64,000 nucleotides of DNA from Stictocephala bisonia (GCA_035578905.1 JAQJVL010000057.1:2604001-2668000); one strand, 5' to 3'; positions 25,761 through 39,000 are shown, numbered from the stretch's first letter. Notes: a model not told the origin generated them from the letters alone. Program-made: numbers and translations.

Positions 25761-27149
25761 GCATCCACTCGATGAATAATCCACTATAAAATCAAAGTAC
25801 AGCTGCGTATTAAGACAAGTAATTAAGATTATCTTTATCATTGATAAAAAATCTATCTCGATGGTTAATGAGGATCCAGTCTCATTGAGTATAACTTTGA
25901 TGCTTTGTAAATGCTTAGTTCCCTGTTGATAGGTTACAATTAATGCAACAATAAATCACGTACTACCCTTCAGAAGACAGTTTACGGCTGGTGTGGTGAC
26001 TAAGCTTCGAGACAGAGAAAATGAAACAGAGGTTGCTTTCTTATGGCCACAGGTAACGCCTCAGTGGCAGTTTAGATTACAATTAATGTACATCTTTATA
26101 AATCTGTCTTCATAATTTCTAAGTTTATCTTTGGTGACTTTGGGGCAATAAGGAAGACACTGGCAAGGTGCTGGCCCTGCCATCCACATGTAAACTGGAT
26201 AAACAACTACTCAACACTATTTCAACACATATTCAGCGTACTATTAAATGTAACCTCTGTTTATATCTGCTCTGCTGCCACGCTCTAATAGTACATTAAG
26301 TCTCTTCTTTATGTTGTTGAAATCAGCGTAGGATGAGTTTTTTTTTAAATAATATTTTAGGCGAAACCAGAAATTCAACTCCAGATCTGTTATAAGTGTA
26401 GAGCCACTTTTGAACTTGAATTTAATGGGGATTTCATATTACATGCATGTTTAATTATGCACATTTGATTGTCACAGTATAATAGTAATAATAATTGTTA
26501 TTATTTATTATTCGTCAGTCAGACACCGATCGTTAAGATATGGGTGATATACTCATTTCAACCTGACGCATATGCCCCTCGGCGCATGAGTGCTATGAGT
26601 GTAAATGAACGAATTTATTTATTTATTTCAGTGTCACAATACGCCTTACAAGCACAAGTGCTTTCACAAAAACTTGTCAAATTACATAATAATTTACAAT
26701 CTGCAACCATTAGAATATAGTAAATTAATTCATATTAACAATAAAGTTATTTAAGCAAAATAACATCAAAAATGCACTGCACCAATGTACTGCAAAGACA
26801 ATGGTGAGACCAGACTTAAGGACCCGAAGAGGAATCCAAGTACTCAGCCATACTCTGAAAACAATTGGAAATAAGATCCTGCTGTACTTTAGAAGTTTCT
26901 ACAATTTTGTTGGAGATAGTATCTCCTTTAAGGAATTTGGCAGATGGTTCTAGAATTTCAAACACGTTTAAAATGGAGACTTTTCTAGAAAACTTGTTCT
27001 ATGAATAGGATGAAATTGGAGCACTTGGGAATTTCTTGTGAAATGAGAGTGGAAGCTGTTATATTTAACAATTTTTTAAAGTTAGATTTTACGTACAGAC
27101 GATTTTGAAAGGTAACAAAATTAAAAATGTATAAATCAGTGTAGTCTAG
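25761..27149. other. Non-coding stretch with repeat fragments
   Basis: 26011-26125 is a fragment of the M2 MITE family, with GACAGAGAAAATGAAACAGA, GG and then GCCTCAGTGGCAG. About 26528-26620 has CGATCGTTAAGATATGGG and GAGTGTAAATGAACGAA, which resemble the outer part of the S2 SINE-like copies at 49275-49360 and 59222-59245. No gene is supported. Confidence 0.5.
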
Positions 27150-27480
27150 TATCTAACTAATGTCACTTGTTCTCAGAAAGATCTATTTATTAGTAGCCCA
27201 ATAACAAGGGCAACTAAGGGACCTACAGCTTTACGTGGAGTCCGACCCACGTAGTAGTGATGGTCTGATTTTCAGCTAACAGCTTTAAACTCTTCTCTTC
27301 TCTACACAACATCTGAACATTTTCTACCACCCAATATGGACATCTCAGACTTCACTAGTAGTGTCCACCCCGATAGCAACCACTGAGCAGACGCAATGTC
27401 TGTATTAAGAAGATCGATCATGAACCCTACAATCACTATAAATAACTCTTCGTCCCCAAGTAGCTGGGTTACAGCACTGC
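27150..27480 (-). mobile_element. SINE-like repeat (family S2), copy
   Basis: It contains GGGACCTACAGCTTTACGTG, GTCTGATTTTCAGCTAACAG and GGACATCTCAGACTTCACTA, then TAGTGTCCACCCCGATAGCA. All are shared in the same order with 49380-49665 and 58840-59105. Confidence 0.75.
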
Positions 27481-27648
27481 ACTACTAGTGCCGAATTTTA
27501 AACTCATAATAACACATAATAAACACGAAATTTACCGATTTGTTTGTGACGTTTGATTTCCTCTCAGGGAAAACGCTCGATCGTTCAACAGTGACTTAAG
27601 ATAAGTAAACAATAGTAAACTTATGCATGATATTATTAAGTTATCAAA

Positions 27649-28190
27649 TCTATCTATATATATGAAAGGCAAAGCCCTCACTCACTCACTCATCACTAAT
27701 TCTCCAACTTCCCATGTAGGTAGAGAGCTGAAATTTTGTACACTGTTTCTTTAGAACTTAAATAGGACAACTAAAGTATTTTCATCTTGATAAAGTACTC
27801 CTAAGGGGTATAAAGCACCCTTAAAAGATTGGTCCATAAGGATAACATTGGGTTGATTTTAGTAAATTAATAACAGCTGTTTTGTAAATAAATAAACATG
27901 TCTATTTTGAATGTTTGACATTATACTATTTAATATTTTACTATGAGTTTAATCTTCAGCTGTTAAACAAAAATAAATGAAATGAACACTCTTGAAATAG
28001 GCTAAATAGGTGGCAAAGCAATTAGTGTGAGTGAGATACTGTAACTAAATTTAATATTGTGATTTTATGTTATATAGTTAATCTCCTATTTTTTGTATTG
28101 AATAGTTACATGCCGAGGCCGAAGGCCGAGGTGTATCAATTGCAACGAGCATCGGGGTTGGCATGCGAAGCGTGTAGGGGTGTCCTCTTG
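27649..28190 (+). mobile_element. Non-autonomous Helitron, copy 1
   Basis: It begins TCTATCTATATATATGAAAG, with the 5' TC typical of Helitrons preceded by A. It shares its whole length with copies 2 and 3 (GGCAAAGCCCTCACT, CATGTAGGTAGAGAGCTGAA). It ends after a hairpin-like GCATGCGAAGCGTGT and GGGGTGTCCTCTTG, a mutated form of the CCCCTAG terminus. It has no coding capacity. Confidence 0.8.
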
Positions 28191-28313
28191 GCAGCTGTGT
28201 TTGAACAAATGTCAGGGATAGAGGGAAACATTGACTAAAGAAAATATAAATACTGTAAATTACAATAATTATTTACTGAGCAAAAGCTTGGTTCACCTGG
28301 TACTTGGGTGCAA
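28191..28313. other. Spacer between Helitron copies 1 and 2
   Basis: This is unique AT-rich sequence. The next copy starts after AA at 28314. Confidence 0.6.
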
Positions 28314-28881
28314 TCTATATATATAAAAGGCAAAGCCCTCACTGACTCACTCACTCATCACTAATTCTCCAACTTCCCATGTAGGTAGAGAGCTGAAATT
28401 TTGTACACTGTTTCTTTAGACCTTAAATAGGACAACTAAAGTATTTTCATCTTGATAAAGTACTCCTAAGGGGTAGAAACCACCCTTAAAAGATATATCC
28501 ATAAGGATAACATTGAGTTGATTTTAGTAAATTAATAACAGCTGGTTTGTAAATAAATAAACATGTCTATTTTGAATGTTTGACATTATACTCAGTTACT
28601 CAAATACTATTGATGCATTTTTAATATTTTACTATGAGTTTAATCTTCAGCTGTTAAATAAAAATAAATGTAATGAACATGGTTGAAATGGGCTAAATAG
28701 GGGGCAAAGCAATTAGTGTGAGTGAGATACTATAACTAAATTTAATATTGTGATTTTAGGTTATATAGTTAATCTCCTATTTTTTGCATTGAATAGTTAC
28801 ATGCCGAGGCCGAAGGCCGAGGTGTATCGATTGCAGCGAGCATCGGGGTTGGCATGCGAAGCATGCAGGGGTGTCCCCTAG
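28314..28881 (+). mobile_element. Non-autonomous Helitron, copy 2
   Basis: It starts TCTATATATATAAAAGGC and ends GGGGTGTCCCCTAG at 28881 (CTAG at 28878-28881). A near-perfect hairpin GCATGCGAAGCATGC sits just upstream. The 5' TC, subterminal hairpin, 3' CTRR end and lack of target duplication are the Helitron signature. An extra stretch (CTCAGTTACTCAAATAC and following) sets it apart from copies 1 and 3. Confidence 0.88.
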
Positions 28882-29425
28882 TATATATATAAAAGGCAAA
28901 GCCCTCACTGATTGACTCACTCACTCATCACTAATTCTCCAACTTCCCATGTAGGTAGAGAGCTGAAATTTTGTACACTGTTTCTTTAGAACTTAAATAG
29001 GACAACTAAAGTATTTTCATCTTGATAAAGTACTCCTAAGGGGTATAAAGCACCCTTAAAAGATTGGTCCATAAGGATAACATTGGGTTGATTTTAGTAA
29101 ATTAATAACAGCTGTTTTGTAAATAAATAAACGTGTCTATTTTGAATGTTTGACATTATACTATTTAATATTTTACTATGAGTTTAATCTTCAGCTGTTA
29201 AACGAAAATAAATGAAATGAACACTCTTGAAATAGGCTAAATAGGTGGCAAAGCAATTAGTGTGAGTGAGATACTGTACCGAAATGTAATATTGTAATTT
29301 TACGTTATATAGTTAATATACCGATTTTTGTATTGAATAGTTACATGCCGAGGCCGAAGGCCGAGGTGTATCGAGCGTAGCGAGCGTCGGGGTTGGCACG
29401 CGAAGCGTGCAGGGGTGTCCCCTAG
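28882..29425 (+). mobile_element. Non-autonomous Helitron, copy 3, abutting copy 2
   Basis: It starts directly after the CTAG of copy 2 with TATATATATAAAAGGCAAAG, without its own TC, and ends CTAG at 29422-29425. The perfect 6-bp hairpin GCACGC-GAA-GCGTGC lies at 29396-29410. Internally it is closer to copy 1 than to copy 2: GGTATAAAGCACCC and CACTCTTGAAATAGGC are shared with copy 1, against GGTAGAAACCACCC in copy 2. Confidence 0.85.
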
Positions 29426-31299
29426 TATGAAATAACATAGGAAAATATTCCATAGTTTAATTAGCTGGAAGAATAGCCATACTTTTGAATAATTACACTA
29501 CAATAATTTATCACCTTTCAACGGCTATTATTAACGGTTGTTTTCAAATTAATATTTAGAACGGTCTTAGATTTGTTTTTAAATCGACATTCGATTACGA
29601 TGCAAACTCCAGTCGACTCTGAAGAGATAATAGGTAATGTAATATTTCACGTAACACTTATAACTCAAACTGACAGAAGTGGTGTCGGGACTCCACCTCG
29701 CTCGCCGACCACTTAAGGCCAATCGCGACTACCAAATTGATTAAGTCCTAGACCGGGCGGTAACGAAGAGCTCGCTTCGCTCGGTCCGAGAGGTGTGAGG
29801 TTAATAGAAATCTGGACGGAACGAAGAACGCACCGCAGGGGTCGACATCCTGGGGTAGTGTCAGGAGAGAAAGCCCTGCCCATCCTCAGCCCCTGATAGA
29901 AACATCAGTATGTTGAGGTTAGGACACAACGAACAGCTTTGGGTTTTATGATCGATTATGACCAGGGAGAAAGGTTTTCTTGAAAGCCTTTCACTGATTT
30001 AGAAAAACGTCCTTTACCTGAGCCACTTATGATCACAACACAACAGTGCACAATTTGCAAAACGAACTGAAAGATTGAAAGGCGCTTTTCTACAGACTTA
30101 GCCGCTCAGCTTTAGACGGATTATATCAAGTTTGAACCGTTTAAAATGGAAGCGCCTCTGTTATAGAGTTATTCATTTGCCACGTTTGGTTCGAAGTGAG
30201 TTGCCTCACTATGAAGGAGTTCATTACTAAATTGACGAAAGATACGATGCGATTTGATAATTATTGATTAGTGTGTGTGGAATAAACCATCGAAAGATAT
30301 TTTCTTGCCTCCTCTTTACCACTTTCTATCCCAGAGTAGTTCTTCCAAAGCCTTTGTAGCAAAACTTTACCACATGCCCTAATCAGTTTTGTTAGGTTAA
30401 AGCACAGGGTACATAAACATCAATATTGAATGTACCATGCCATCACTCCTCCTGAACTAATACTGTACTTACAGTATAGGAGGCTAACCTCAGATCTGCG
30501 CTACAAGGCACTATCTTAATTTTCAAGTTTGAATAGGAATTACATGTACTTTATATTAAATTCTATTTCAACTTTCAATATAAGGCATATGCACAGAGAA
30601 GAAAAAAACAGAAATCGCATCCAATAGTGCACTACATGGGTGTCGAGTAATTAGTTCTCCAGTTTACCGTGCGATGTCTAGGCAAGCACCTTAGTCTCAC
30701 CCCCACTTTACTCCCTTCCAAACCCTCAAAGGTAATCCTATTAGTTATTATATTTTACTTAACGAACGTCCTGGCTTGAGCGCGCTTAAGGCACTGAAAG
30801 TACCTCTGACGCGCGATGTTCCCAAGAATACTGAGTTTGCATACGTCAGCCAATAATTACTTATTGAGGTAGAAATCAGCTTGAAACAGCTTTTATAAGT
30901 GGTTCAAACAATAATAAAATATAACAATAACTTATATAAATAATGCTATAGGCTAAGAACAATATATAAACAATACGACACAAAATTGTAAAAGACACTG
31001 TAAGTCCACGATCACGTTTACTCACAACGAAATTCACAATATAAAACAAATAGGTTATAAAACAGATGCTGAAATGTGGCAACAATGCTACACGTAAAGT
31101 TGTTGCTATGGTTGCGCCTGGCTTACATCGTCACACAATTGGCCGTAGCATTACAAAACTCCTTGTTGGTTCCAGCATTTGCTGTAAGAGGTCTCTGAAG
31201 TCAAATCATGACATTAAATAAATTAATAATAGTACATATTCATAAAGATGTACATTAATTTAAATCCAATTACAGGCATTTGTAGCGGCCTTGTTGATC
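29426..31299. other. Non-coding stretch with a GC-rich island and repeat fragments
   Basis: 29690-29880 is GC-rich (GCTCGCCGACCACTTAAGGC; GACCGGGCGGTAACG; GCTCGCTTCGCTCGGTCCGA). 30592-30700 is a left-half copy of MITE family M2. 31153-31260 shares GTTCCAGCATTTGCTGTAAG and CTGAAGTCAA with 1712-1765. No supported gene. Confidence 0.45.
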
Positions 31300-31425
31300 A
31301 AGTGCAATTTTTAGGAAAAACCGTTTAAAATAATTGGTTAGTTTGGATACGCGTGATCGTATGTTCGGCTCGAAAATAAAATTGTTCTTATGGGATTAAT
31401 GCCATAATGGCTTGTCAGCCATTCT
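31300..31425. mobile_element. Partial copy of inverted-repeat family M1
   Basis: GTTTGGATACGCGTGATCGT, ATGTTCGGCTCGAAAATAA and CTTATGGGATTAATGCCATA match the right half of the 9413-9900 element. The left half is missing. Confidence 0.7.
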
Positions 31426-32029
31426 CTCTTAAGAAAGCGTCCTGTTCATTTTTATCTGTAGTAGGCCAAATAGTCATAAATCCTAATCTTAAACATACTT
31501 TATTAACAGTTATTGTCCATGACTGATACAATCCTGCAACCCTCGTAAGTAACTCGCGCAGGTGAAGTTTGGCTAGTGGTGGCCTCGCTGGATGTCTGCA
31601 CCATCATGGCGGACACTGCGCCGATTGAGATATTAATGGAGGTGGTTAATTAATAGCTGATGACTAGTCAGTCTGTCTCACACCCACACTCATTCCGTCG
31701 GTTATTAATTGTTTATCTCGTGACTATCCCGTACGACTTTGTTAACTCAATATCCCCACTGAAATACCTCCGATGACACGCTATGCGTTTGCTTTAACAC
31801 GCCATTTGTAATAGTGTCACTGATTTACGTTCATTCGTTTCAATTGTGATTTCTTCTTAGAAAATACTATCAGTCTAAATCTCACATACTAGAATTTCCA
31901 GTTGGTTAAAGTACTTCAACACTGACTTAATTAAACGTGTTACCCACAGAGGTTCACCTATTCTTCCGGCAACCTCTAGAGAACTTGTGGAAGTTCCACT
32001 ACACTTTGGCTTTTGGCAACTTTGTGCTA
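31426..32029. other. Non-coding stretch, GC-richer centre
   Basis: About 31540-31770 is GC-richer and contains CACCATCATGGCGGACAC and TTAATTAATAGCTGATGACT. It might be a conserved regulatory element. I cannot show this without comparison. Confidence 0.3.
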
Positions 32030-33660
32030 TTCAAATGAGATCAATTTTATCATAATTTTTCTTAATCTACTAAAAATAATTAAAAAAAGGAGTAAAAACA
32101 CGAAAGGTTGCGATATAAACAACTACACAAGAAGAAACAGAAGGACACATATAAAACTAAAAAACATCAGAACATCACAACAATATGGGATAAGAAGTAG
32201 AACTGCTTATTATAGGAAAAAAACCTAAGAACTCGTAAAAATTTACAGGAAATTTGGAAAACAGAAGAACTAACAGAAAATTGGAAATGCACTTTGATAC
32301 ACCCACTACACTAGAAAGGAGACAAAACAGAAGTGAAAAGTTACAGAGATTATCACTTCTACAAGTCACATACAAGATATAATCAACATGCCTAATAAAA
32401 CGAACACAGGTATAATTAGAGTACAAGATAGAAGAATACAAAGCAGGTGTCAGATCATACAGATCATGTGCAGAACAAATATTCAACCTGCATATGATAC
32501 TAAAATACAAAACAACAAGAACAACGCCAATAATATGAGTTTTAGTTGATTTCAAGAAGGCGTACGATTTAATAGACAGACTGTCCCCGTTCAATAACCT
32601 AGAATAACAAGGAGTAGATTACAAGACACTGCTAATCAAGCAAACACTAACTGGAACCATATCCAAAGTGAAATTCATGAGAAAACTTTCGGAACCTTCC
32701 GAAATTAAAACCGGCGTAAGACAGAGACGGGCTGTCACCGCTACTGTTCAATATAGTACTGGATAAAGAAATGAGAGAGTGGGGGAAAGAGCTCAAGAAA
32801 AAAGGGAATTGGAAATCAATTACATTAGGAAACCAGAAAAGAGAAATTGAACCAGCTTTGCTTAGCTTTGACAGATAATCTAGCCATACAAGACGAAGAA
32901 GAGAAGGCAATGAAACAGAGACCCTGCAAAAAGCACACTCATTGTAGGACTACAGATATCATACGAAAAGACTAAATTCACATGATCAAAACTAAACATG
33001 CAGAAAATGAACACGAAATACGACAAAATCAATAAAGTAAACCAATTCAAGTATCTAGGAGAGATAATAGAGCCAACAGGTAGAGAGAAAATGGTACAGA
33101 AAACAAGAATAAAGAAGATGAAGAGAGCACTATGGACAACAAAAGACATATAGAACGAAAAATACATTTCATACTCAAATAAGTTATACTCTTCGACATA
33201 GTTATTAAAGCGGAAGTACTGTACGCAAGCGAAACACTAACACTGCACTTGAAGGGGGACCTCGAAGACACATTAAAGAAGAACGGAAATAATGAGAACA
33301 ATTCTATGACCAAAACACACGGATGAAAGTTATATACTTCAATCAAGGAAAACGACAGAAAAACTTTCAAACATATGAAAAGATATGAACAAACGAAGGC
33401 TAAAATTCTATGAACACATTAACAGACTACCGAAACACAGACTCACATTCATACAAGGAAATAAAACAGGAGCACCACGGGTAATCCAAGTTAAACAGGA
33501 CATGAAGAACGCACACATCGAAGACGCATACATAACAGACAGGACATATAGATTACAAAAAGGAAGCCAGAACCAGAGAAGGAGACGAAGAATGGAGAAG
33601 AGACATGCCCAAATGGACAGAGGAAATAAAGATGGAATTCACTGATAAGATGAAGAAATC
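32030..33660 (+). pseudogene. Degenerate LINE (RTE/L1-like) reverse transcriptase region
   Basis: Plus-strand pieces in several frames show the order of a LINE ORF2. They are KGDKTEVKSYRDYHF (32315-32360), VDFKKAYDLIDR (32545-32580), IKTGVRQ followed by a shifted LFNIVLDKEMREWGK-like block (32705-32790), FKYLGEIIEPTGREK (33043-33090), and a C-terminal stretch FYEHINRLPKHRLT (33407-33450) before a basic region. The endonuclease domain is not visible. Stops and frame changes are numerous. It differs in wording from the LINE at 5910-8880, so it is another subfamily. Antisense frames over this region are shadows. Confidence 0.75.
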
Positions 33661-34710
33661 TGGGCAAACAAGAACTCAAAGAAAATGCTATTCATATATT
33701 TATTTTTTTACGCCATTTGTATTGCTAAAAACAGATAGAAACATCCAATAAAATTGTAGCACTATTCTTAAATTAACAATATACTAGATAACAAGCAAGC
33801 ATTATAAACATTTACAAACTGACAACAAGCAAACAACATCCGTGATCCAACTGGATCCACACTTTATGAATAATAATATTAGAGATATTAAAAAAAGTAT
33901 TCACATAATTCTTAAACACCTCAAATTAAAATGTTCATAGACGAGTTATTGAAACATATGTTACTCACTCCCGTATCCCTCCCTGGGTACGTCTCTATCA
34001 GTGTCTCCGTAGTTCTGGCGCGCCAAGTCGCGACATTCCGCTCACGCCCCCCGCAGTGTGATCCGGTGATTTACACGGACCTCCAATAACCGCTTAATCT
34101 ATCCAGCGTAGCGCTTAGCAGACAAAATATTATTGGCCAGTTGATATATCGGGCACCTGCGCATTCCCGCGCGTAGAGCTGCGCAGTGCTGCCTGTGTAC
34201 GTGCGCTGCGTATGGGTGACACTCCATGTGCTTAGTGCAGAAATGATTCAGGAATGAATGAGTTAGTGCATCCACTTGTAGCAAACTATCAAAGACACAC
34301 TTTACTTCATTATTCTAGTATATGTTCTCACAACATTATGCACAGAGCAATTTGAATGTTTTATTTACATCTCGTTAGACTAAAAAGAATTTGTTGTTTT
34401 TGTGAATGAGTTCAGACATGTGCAAGCCTATTTTAAGTGTTCGGAACAAGTATTTTACCAAGCTATATTAATTACAAATTAAGTTACAACTTTATAATTA
34501 AGGCTAGCTTTTACCTTACAAGATCTTCAGTACTAATATAAAAATCACGTCTACCATTAATAGGACTTATATTTAAGCGATTACTTTTCCGTGAAAAGCG
34601 TAAATAGTTCTAGAACTTCTTGATGAATGTCTCTTCCATCTTCTCTGGATATATAGATACCTGATGCACTTTATCAAAAGTGATGGGAAAATCACAAACT
34701 TACTTTCCCA
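33661..34710. other. Non-coding stretch with GC-rich patch
   Basis: 33970-34240 is GC-richer (GGCGCGCC at 34018-34025; CGCGCG nearby). There is no convincing ORF. Confidence 0.35.
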
Positions 34711-34752
34711 ACACCATACATTATACATAAAACACCATACATTATACATAAA
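34711..34752. repeat. 21-bp perfect direct duplication
   Basis: ACACCATACATTATACATAA plus one A is present twice back to back. Confidence 0.9.
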
Positions 34753-34820
34753 ACACGTGTAGTTATGATTAGTCCACCAACTCGTAATAAAGTTATACCA
34801 ACTTCCTTCCCATCTTAAAT

Positions 34821-35089
34821 AAGTTCATATCTTTACGAACCTCCAGCCCTTCTGAACACACGGACGAATGTTTACAAACTTCATAGCCATCTTTAATACG
34901 TACCATCTTTACGAACATCCTGCCGTTCTGAACACACGGACGAATGTTTACAAACTTCATAGCTATCTTTAATACGTACCATCTTTACGAACATCCTGCC
35001 GTTCTGAACACACGCACGAATGTTTACAAACTTCATAGCCATCTTTAATGCGTACCATCTTTACGAACATCCTGCCGTTCTGAACACAC
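34821..35089. repeat. 76-bp tandem repeat running into an assembly gap
   Basis: CTTTACGAAC recurs at 34831, 34907, 34983 and 35059, a constant 76-bp period. Units contain CGTTCTGAACACACGGACGA and TTTACAAACTTCATAGC. The last unit is cut by the N run, so the array is probably longer than shown. Confidence 0.92.
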
Positions 35090-35589
35090 NNNNNNNNNNN
35101 NNNNNNNNNNNNNNNNNNNNNNNNNNNNNNNNNNNNNNNNNNNNNNNNNNNNNNNNNNNNNNNNNNNNNNNNNNNNNNNNNNNNNNNNNNNNNNNNNNNN
35201 NNNNNNNNNNNNNNNNNNNNNNNNNNNNNNNNNNNNNNNNNNNNNNNNNNNNNNNNNNNNNNNNNNNNNNNNNNNNNNNNNNNNNNNNNNNNNNNNNNNN
35301 NNNNNNNNNNNNNNNNNNNNNNNNNNNNNNNNNNNNNNNNNNNNNNNNNNNNNNNNNNNNNNNNNNNNNNNNNNNNNNNNNNNNNNNNNNNNNNNNNNNN
35401 NNNNNNNNNNNNNNNNNNNNNNNNNNNNNNNNNNNNNNNNNNNNNNNNNNNNNNNNNNNNNNNNNNNNNNNNNNNNNNNNNNNNNNNNNNNNNNNNNNNN
35501 NNNNNNNNNNNNNNNNNNNNNNNNNNNNNNNNNNNNNNNNNNNNNNNNNNNNNNNNNNNNNNNNNNNNNNNNNNNNNNNNNNNNNNNNN
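35090..35589. other. Assembly gap, 500 N
   Basis: Exactly 500 Ns begin within a 76-bp satellite unit. A round length suggests a placeholder rather than a measured size. Downstream exons of the minus-strand PLD-like gene could lie in it. Confidence 0.98.
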
Positions 35590-35862
35590 AGGTACTGTTT
35601 ATTTTGGACAGTATTTTGGTCTAGTATTACATTGACAACTAGACACTAGATTTCATCAAATGAAAATTAAATTATACATAACAAGGACAAAATTGCCAAC
35701 TATCCTATCTATTTGCCACTAACTGGGTACAATTCAGTTTATTTGTATAAGCGGCTATAAAATGTCAAACAAATGATCTTGTAAACAGTTCCCAAATAAA
35801 AGTACAATATTCCTGTTAATGGTAAGACTTTCATTAGATTTAATTATTACTGCACTCCATAC

Positions 35863-36043
35863 CTGTACACCTGTTGGAAACTTTGCCGCAGCTCCATCCC
35901 TGAGGGTCCAGTAGAAAGATGCTATCTCAACTGTGGAAGTGGCTTTCGCCAAGAGTTCTGACCAGACCTGAAATGTTGATGGATAAGGCGTTGTGCCATT
36001 GCGGTAGCTCATGCCATCTGGTATTGACTCCACAAGAGAAAAC
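35863..36043 (-). CDS. PLD3: PLD-like gene, exon opening the PLD fold
   Basis: The acceptor TTTTTTTTAAAG precedes GTTTTCTCTT and the donor is GTACAG-GTATGG. It encodes [35 protein letters not shown] and [18 protein letters not shown]. The SIP(E/D)G and IASFYWTL words are characteristic of the PLD3/4 family. It ends in phase 0. The next exon is not found in the 270 bp before the gap. Confidence 0.9.
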
Positions 36044-39000
36044 CTTTAAAAAAAACATTATAAGGTTAATTTTCATTTACATATCTGACTAGTATAAAGC
36101 CGAACTTAATAAAAACATCCCTCTAACTTCGACTTCCATTAAAATAAATCTTATTTCTTAAATAATCGATTTCTTGGTGTTTACCTTACATTAGAGAAAT
36201 GGTGTTATTTTTAAAATCCTGAATTAGATTATTTATTCAATAAGTACATAGAAATGTTTACAAAACCTGTAATGAATAAATCCCATGCAAGCAGAGATGT
36301 AGAATATGTTTGACCACCCAAAATTTCCCCAGAGAATTTATCACAAGAGTGATTTCCCCCATGCACACAATTTTTAGTACAATTATATTTTTTAACAATC
36401 ATACCATCGTAATTCATTAATCAAGAATAAAAAGTAATTGTTAAAAAATATTGCCTTGGAAGTACAGAAAAATGCTAATTTAAGTGGTATTTTCCACGAC
36501 ACTGTTTAATTTTATACAATTTAACAATGATTTAATATATAAATACAATAGACTTGATAATCCGACAGTTACGGGACTGGCAGGGTGTTGGATTACGAAA
36601 TGTTGCCTTAATATCAATAAATTTAAAAAAATCAAAGTTACTGTTAGTAATAATATTTACAAATTGTATGTTTGTTGTCATAGTTACAATATGTATTATA
36701 TTCAGTGGTTATGCTGCAGAGTCAATTAAAAATGGCTTGTTAGTGTGTTCCTTGGTTTTATTTAAATAATTTTCAAAACAGTTACGATTTTAGGCACTAT
36801 GTGTTCAGTACTTAACAAAAATATTATTCTTTTCTTAATCAGTTATACAAGTAGTAGGTGAGAATCCTCGCATCATCTCACCTCATCTTTACCACCTCAA
36901 GGTAACACAAATATTATACACTATGTATTGGACTACATACACATCAAGGAATAAAAATAATTCATTTATGCTTTAAAAAAGTTAAAAAGATTGTCAGTTA
37001 GGGCAATCTCCCCCAGGCAAAGTTAGGGCCCTCTCTAACACGTAATCTGGAGACCAACAGCTTTATGTGACTTCCGAACCACGGGAGCGGCAGGGCAAAA
37101 TATTTGGTCATCGCCATCGGGAATCGAACCCGGACCGACGGCGTGGCAAGCCAGCGACTTAGTCCCTTACCTACAGCCGCTCCTTTTTCCTTTGCTATGC
37201 TTTAGTATTTTGATAATGAAAAATGTATTCCACTAAATTATTGTTCAGAAAGTTTGTAATTGTTCAGAAAGTTTGTAAATACGTAGCCTACATACTAAAA
37301 TATAAACGTGGAAAAAATCTGTGATAGTCTCCTGCTTCATCTCAAACAAACATTTGGTGATGGCTTTTTTTAATATCTTTCAACATTAAAACGTTGCTAG
37401 GGTCAAGTTGACGTTCCTCGCATAGCATGTATCAAAGCGTTAGCAGCCGATATAGCTGCGTCACAGCTGATCAAGTATTCTGTTTCCACAGTCTCTGTAA
37501 TAATTGTGTTGTCTTATGTAGTCACTTTGTGTTGTCTGTACTACACTAAACAACTGAACGCAGCTAGAAACTAATGGAAATACTAGAGATGCGACAATCC
37601 TGTCGAGACATGAAACGTTTGTACGATACACAGTACAGCCTAGATTGGTGATTGACTGTTAAATGTGAGACTACTGTGAGTCAACTGTAGTAGACGTAAT
37701 TTTTAAAATTTTATATTCAATCAATAAGTCAAGCAACTAAAATTGACATCAATAATTAAAAAAAAAAAACTAAGATGTATTAAGGATGATCAATTTTTAA
37801 TTCATATTCCAAATTTAAACAGGTAACTTAATACACAGGCCTCCAAGTTAAAAATTGAAAGAAAAATACAATAAAATAAAATTTATTTATTTGCAGATTT
37901 CTTGAGAAAACTCAAGATAAATTCAAAGTTCTTCTTTTATTTTTTATTGATGGTTAAACAATTTTGATACAGTAAAAGCCTTCTTTTAAAATCATCTAAA
38001 TTCTGTTTTATTTCATTTTACACTAGGCAAGCTAGATATAAAATCACTCCAGATGTATTTGTAAATAATGAGCGATTGAACCAGACTGAAAGCACAATTT
38101 TTGTGCCTTATCATAAATGAAAACTTGGCATGGCATAAGCATGTTGACAATGTTGTAAAAAATGTCATCTGGTTTACATGCACTATGCCAAATGTTAAAA
38201 ATGTGTAACTTGGACTCTAAAAGTACTATATTCAAACTAATTCATTCCCATATACAATACGGAAAAGACATATGTGGCACCACAACTAAACATAGATCAG
38301 CAAGAGCTGATTCTGTTAAGCTCATATTTAAAGACCTTCGAATTTTCAAAGTTTTTAATTTATATATTTTTGAACAAATCTGTTACGTAAAACAATTTCA
38401 TACTTCCACTTGAACAGAAAATTAAATTCAACACTATTATAACACTCGTTTAGGGAGAATAGTAGATCGGCACAGTTCAAGTTTTTTTTAACAGACTTTT
38501 TCCACTCGGAAAAAAATAATGCATTTAACCCATTGGCCTAGACATACGAGACTGTCTTGTAGCGCCGTAATCCGGGCCACACATAGAGATACGAGACTGT
38601 TCCGTAGTGAATTACAATCATACTCTAATCTTCTCCTAGGTTGACGTAGTTCCGTATTTCGCCGAGAGATGGCAGGGGAATCCTGTTTAACTCATTTCTT
38701 TGACAATAATGACAATTATTTATATTAAAATTATTTATTTACGAAGCAGATTCCACAGTTCATTTCTATATTTTACAATGGTGAAATGGGCAACTTTATA
38801 GCCGCTTACTTAGATTTTTTTATTATATTTTGTTGTTGATATAAACTAATTTGTAAAAGATCTAATAGAAGAGTATTTTGTTTTTCTATGTTGGTTTGTT
38901 TACATTTTGTAAATGCAAAGAAAGTGTCAAAAACTAGTAGTCTAGTCTGTTTGTTTTGGCAAAACTCCCGAAAGTGTTTTGTTGCTCGTTTAGTTAGTGA

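Noticed and set aside
32175..33370. Series of long minus-strand frames (87-139 codons), rich in Phe, Leu and Ser
   Set aside because: They lie antisense to the degenerate LINE whose plus-strand motifs are clear; an A-rich sense strand gives a T-rich antisense with few stops.
35020..35649. 209-codon open frame spanning the N run
   Set aside because: Most of it is unknown sequence; the ends are satellite and non-coding.
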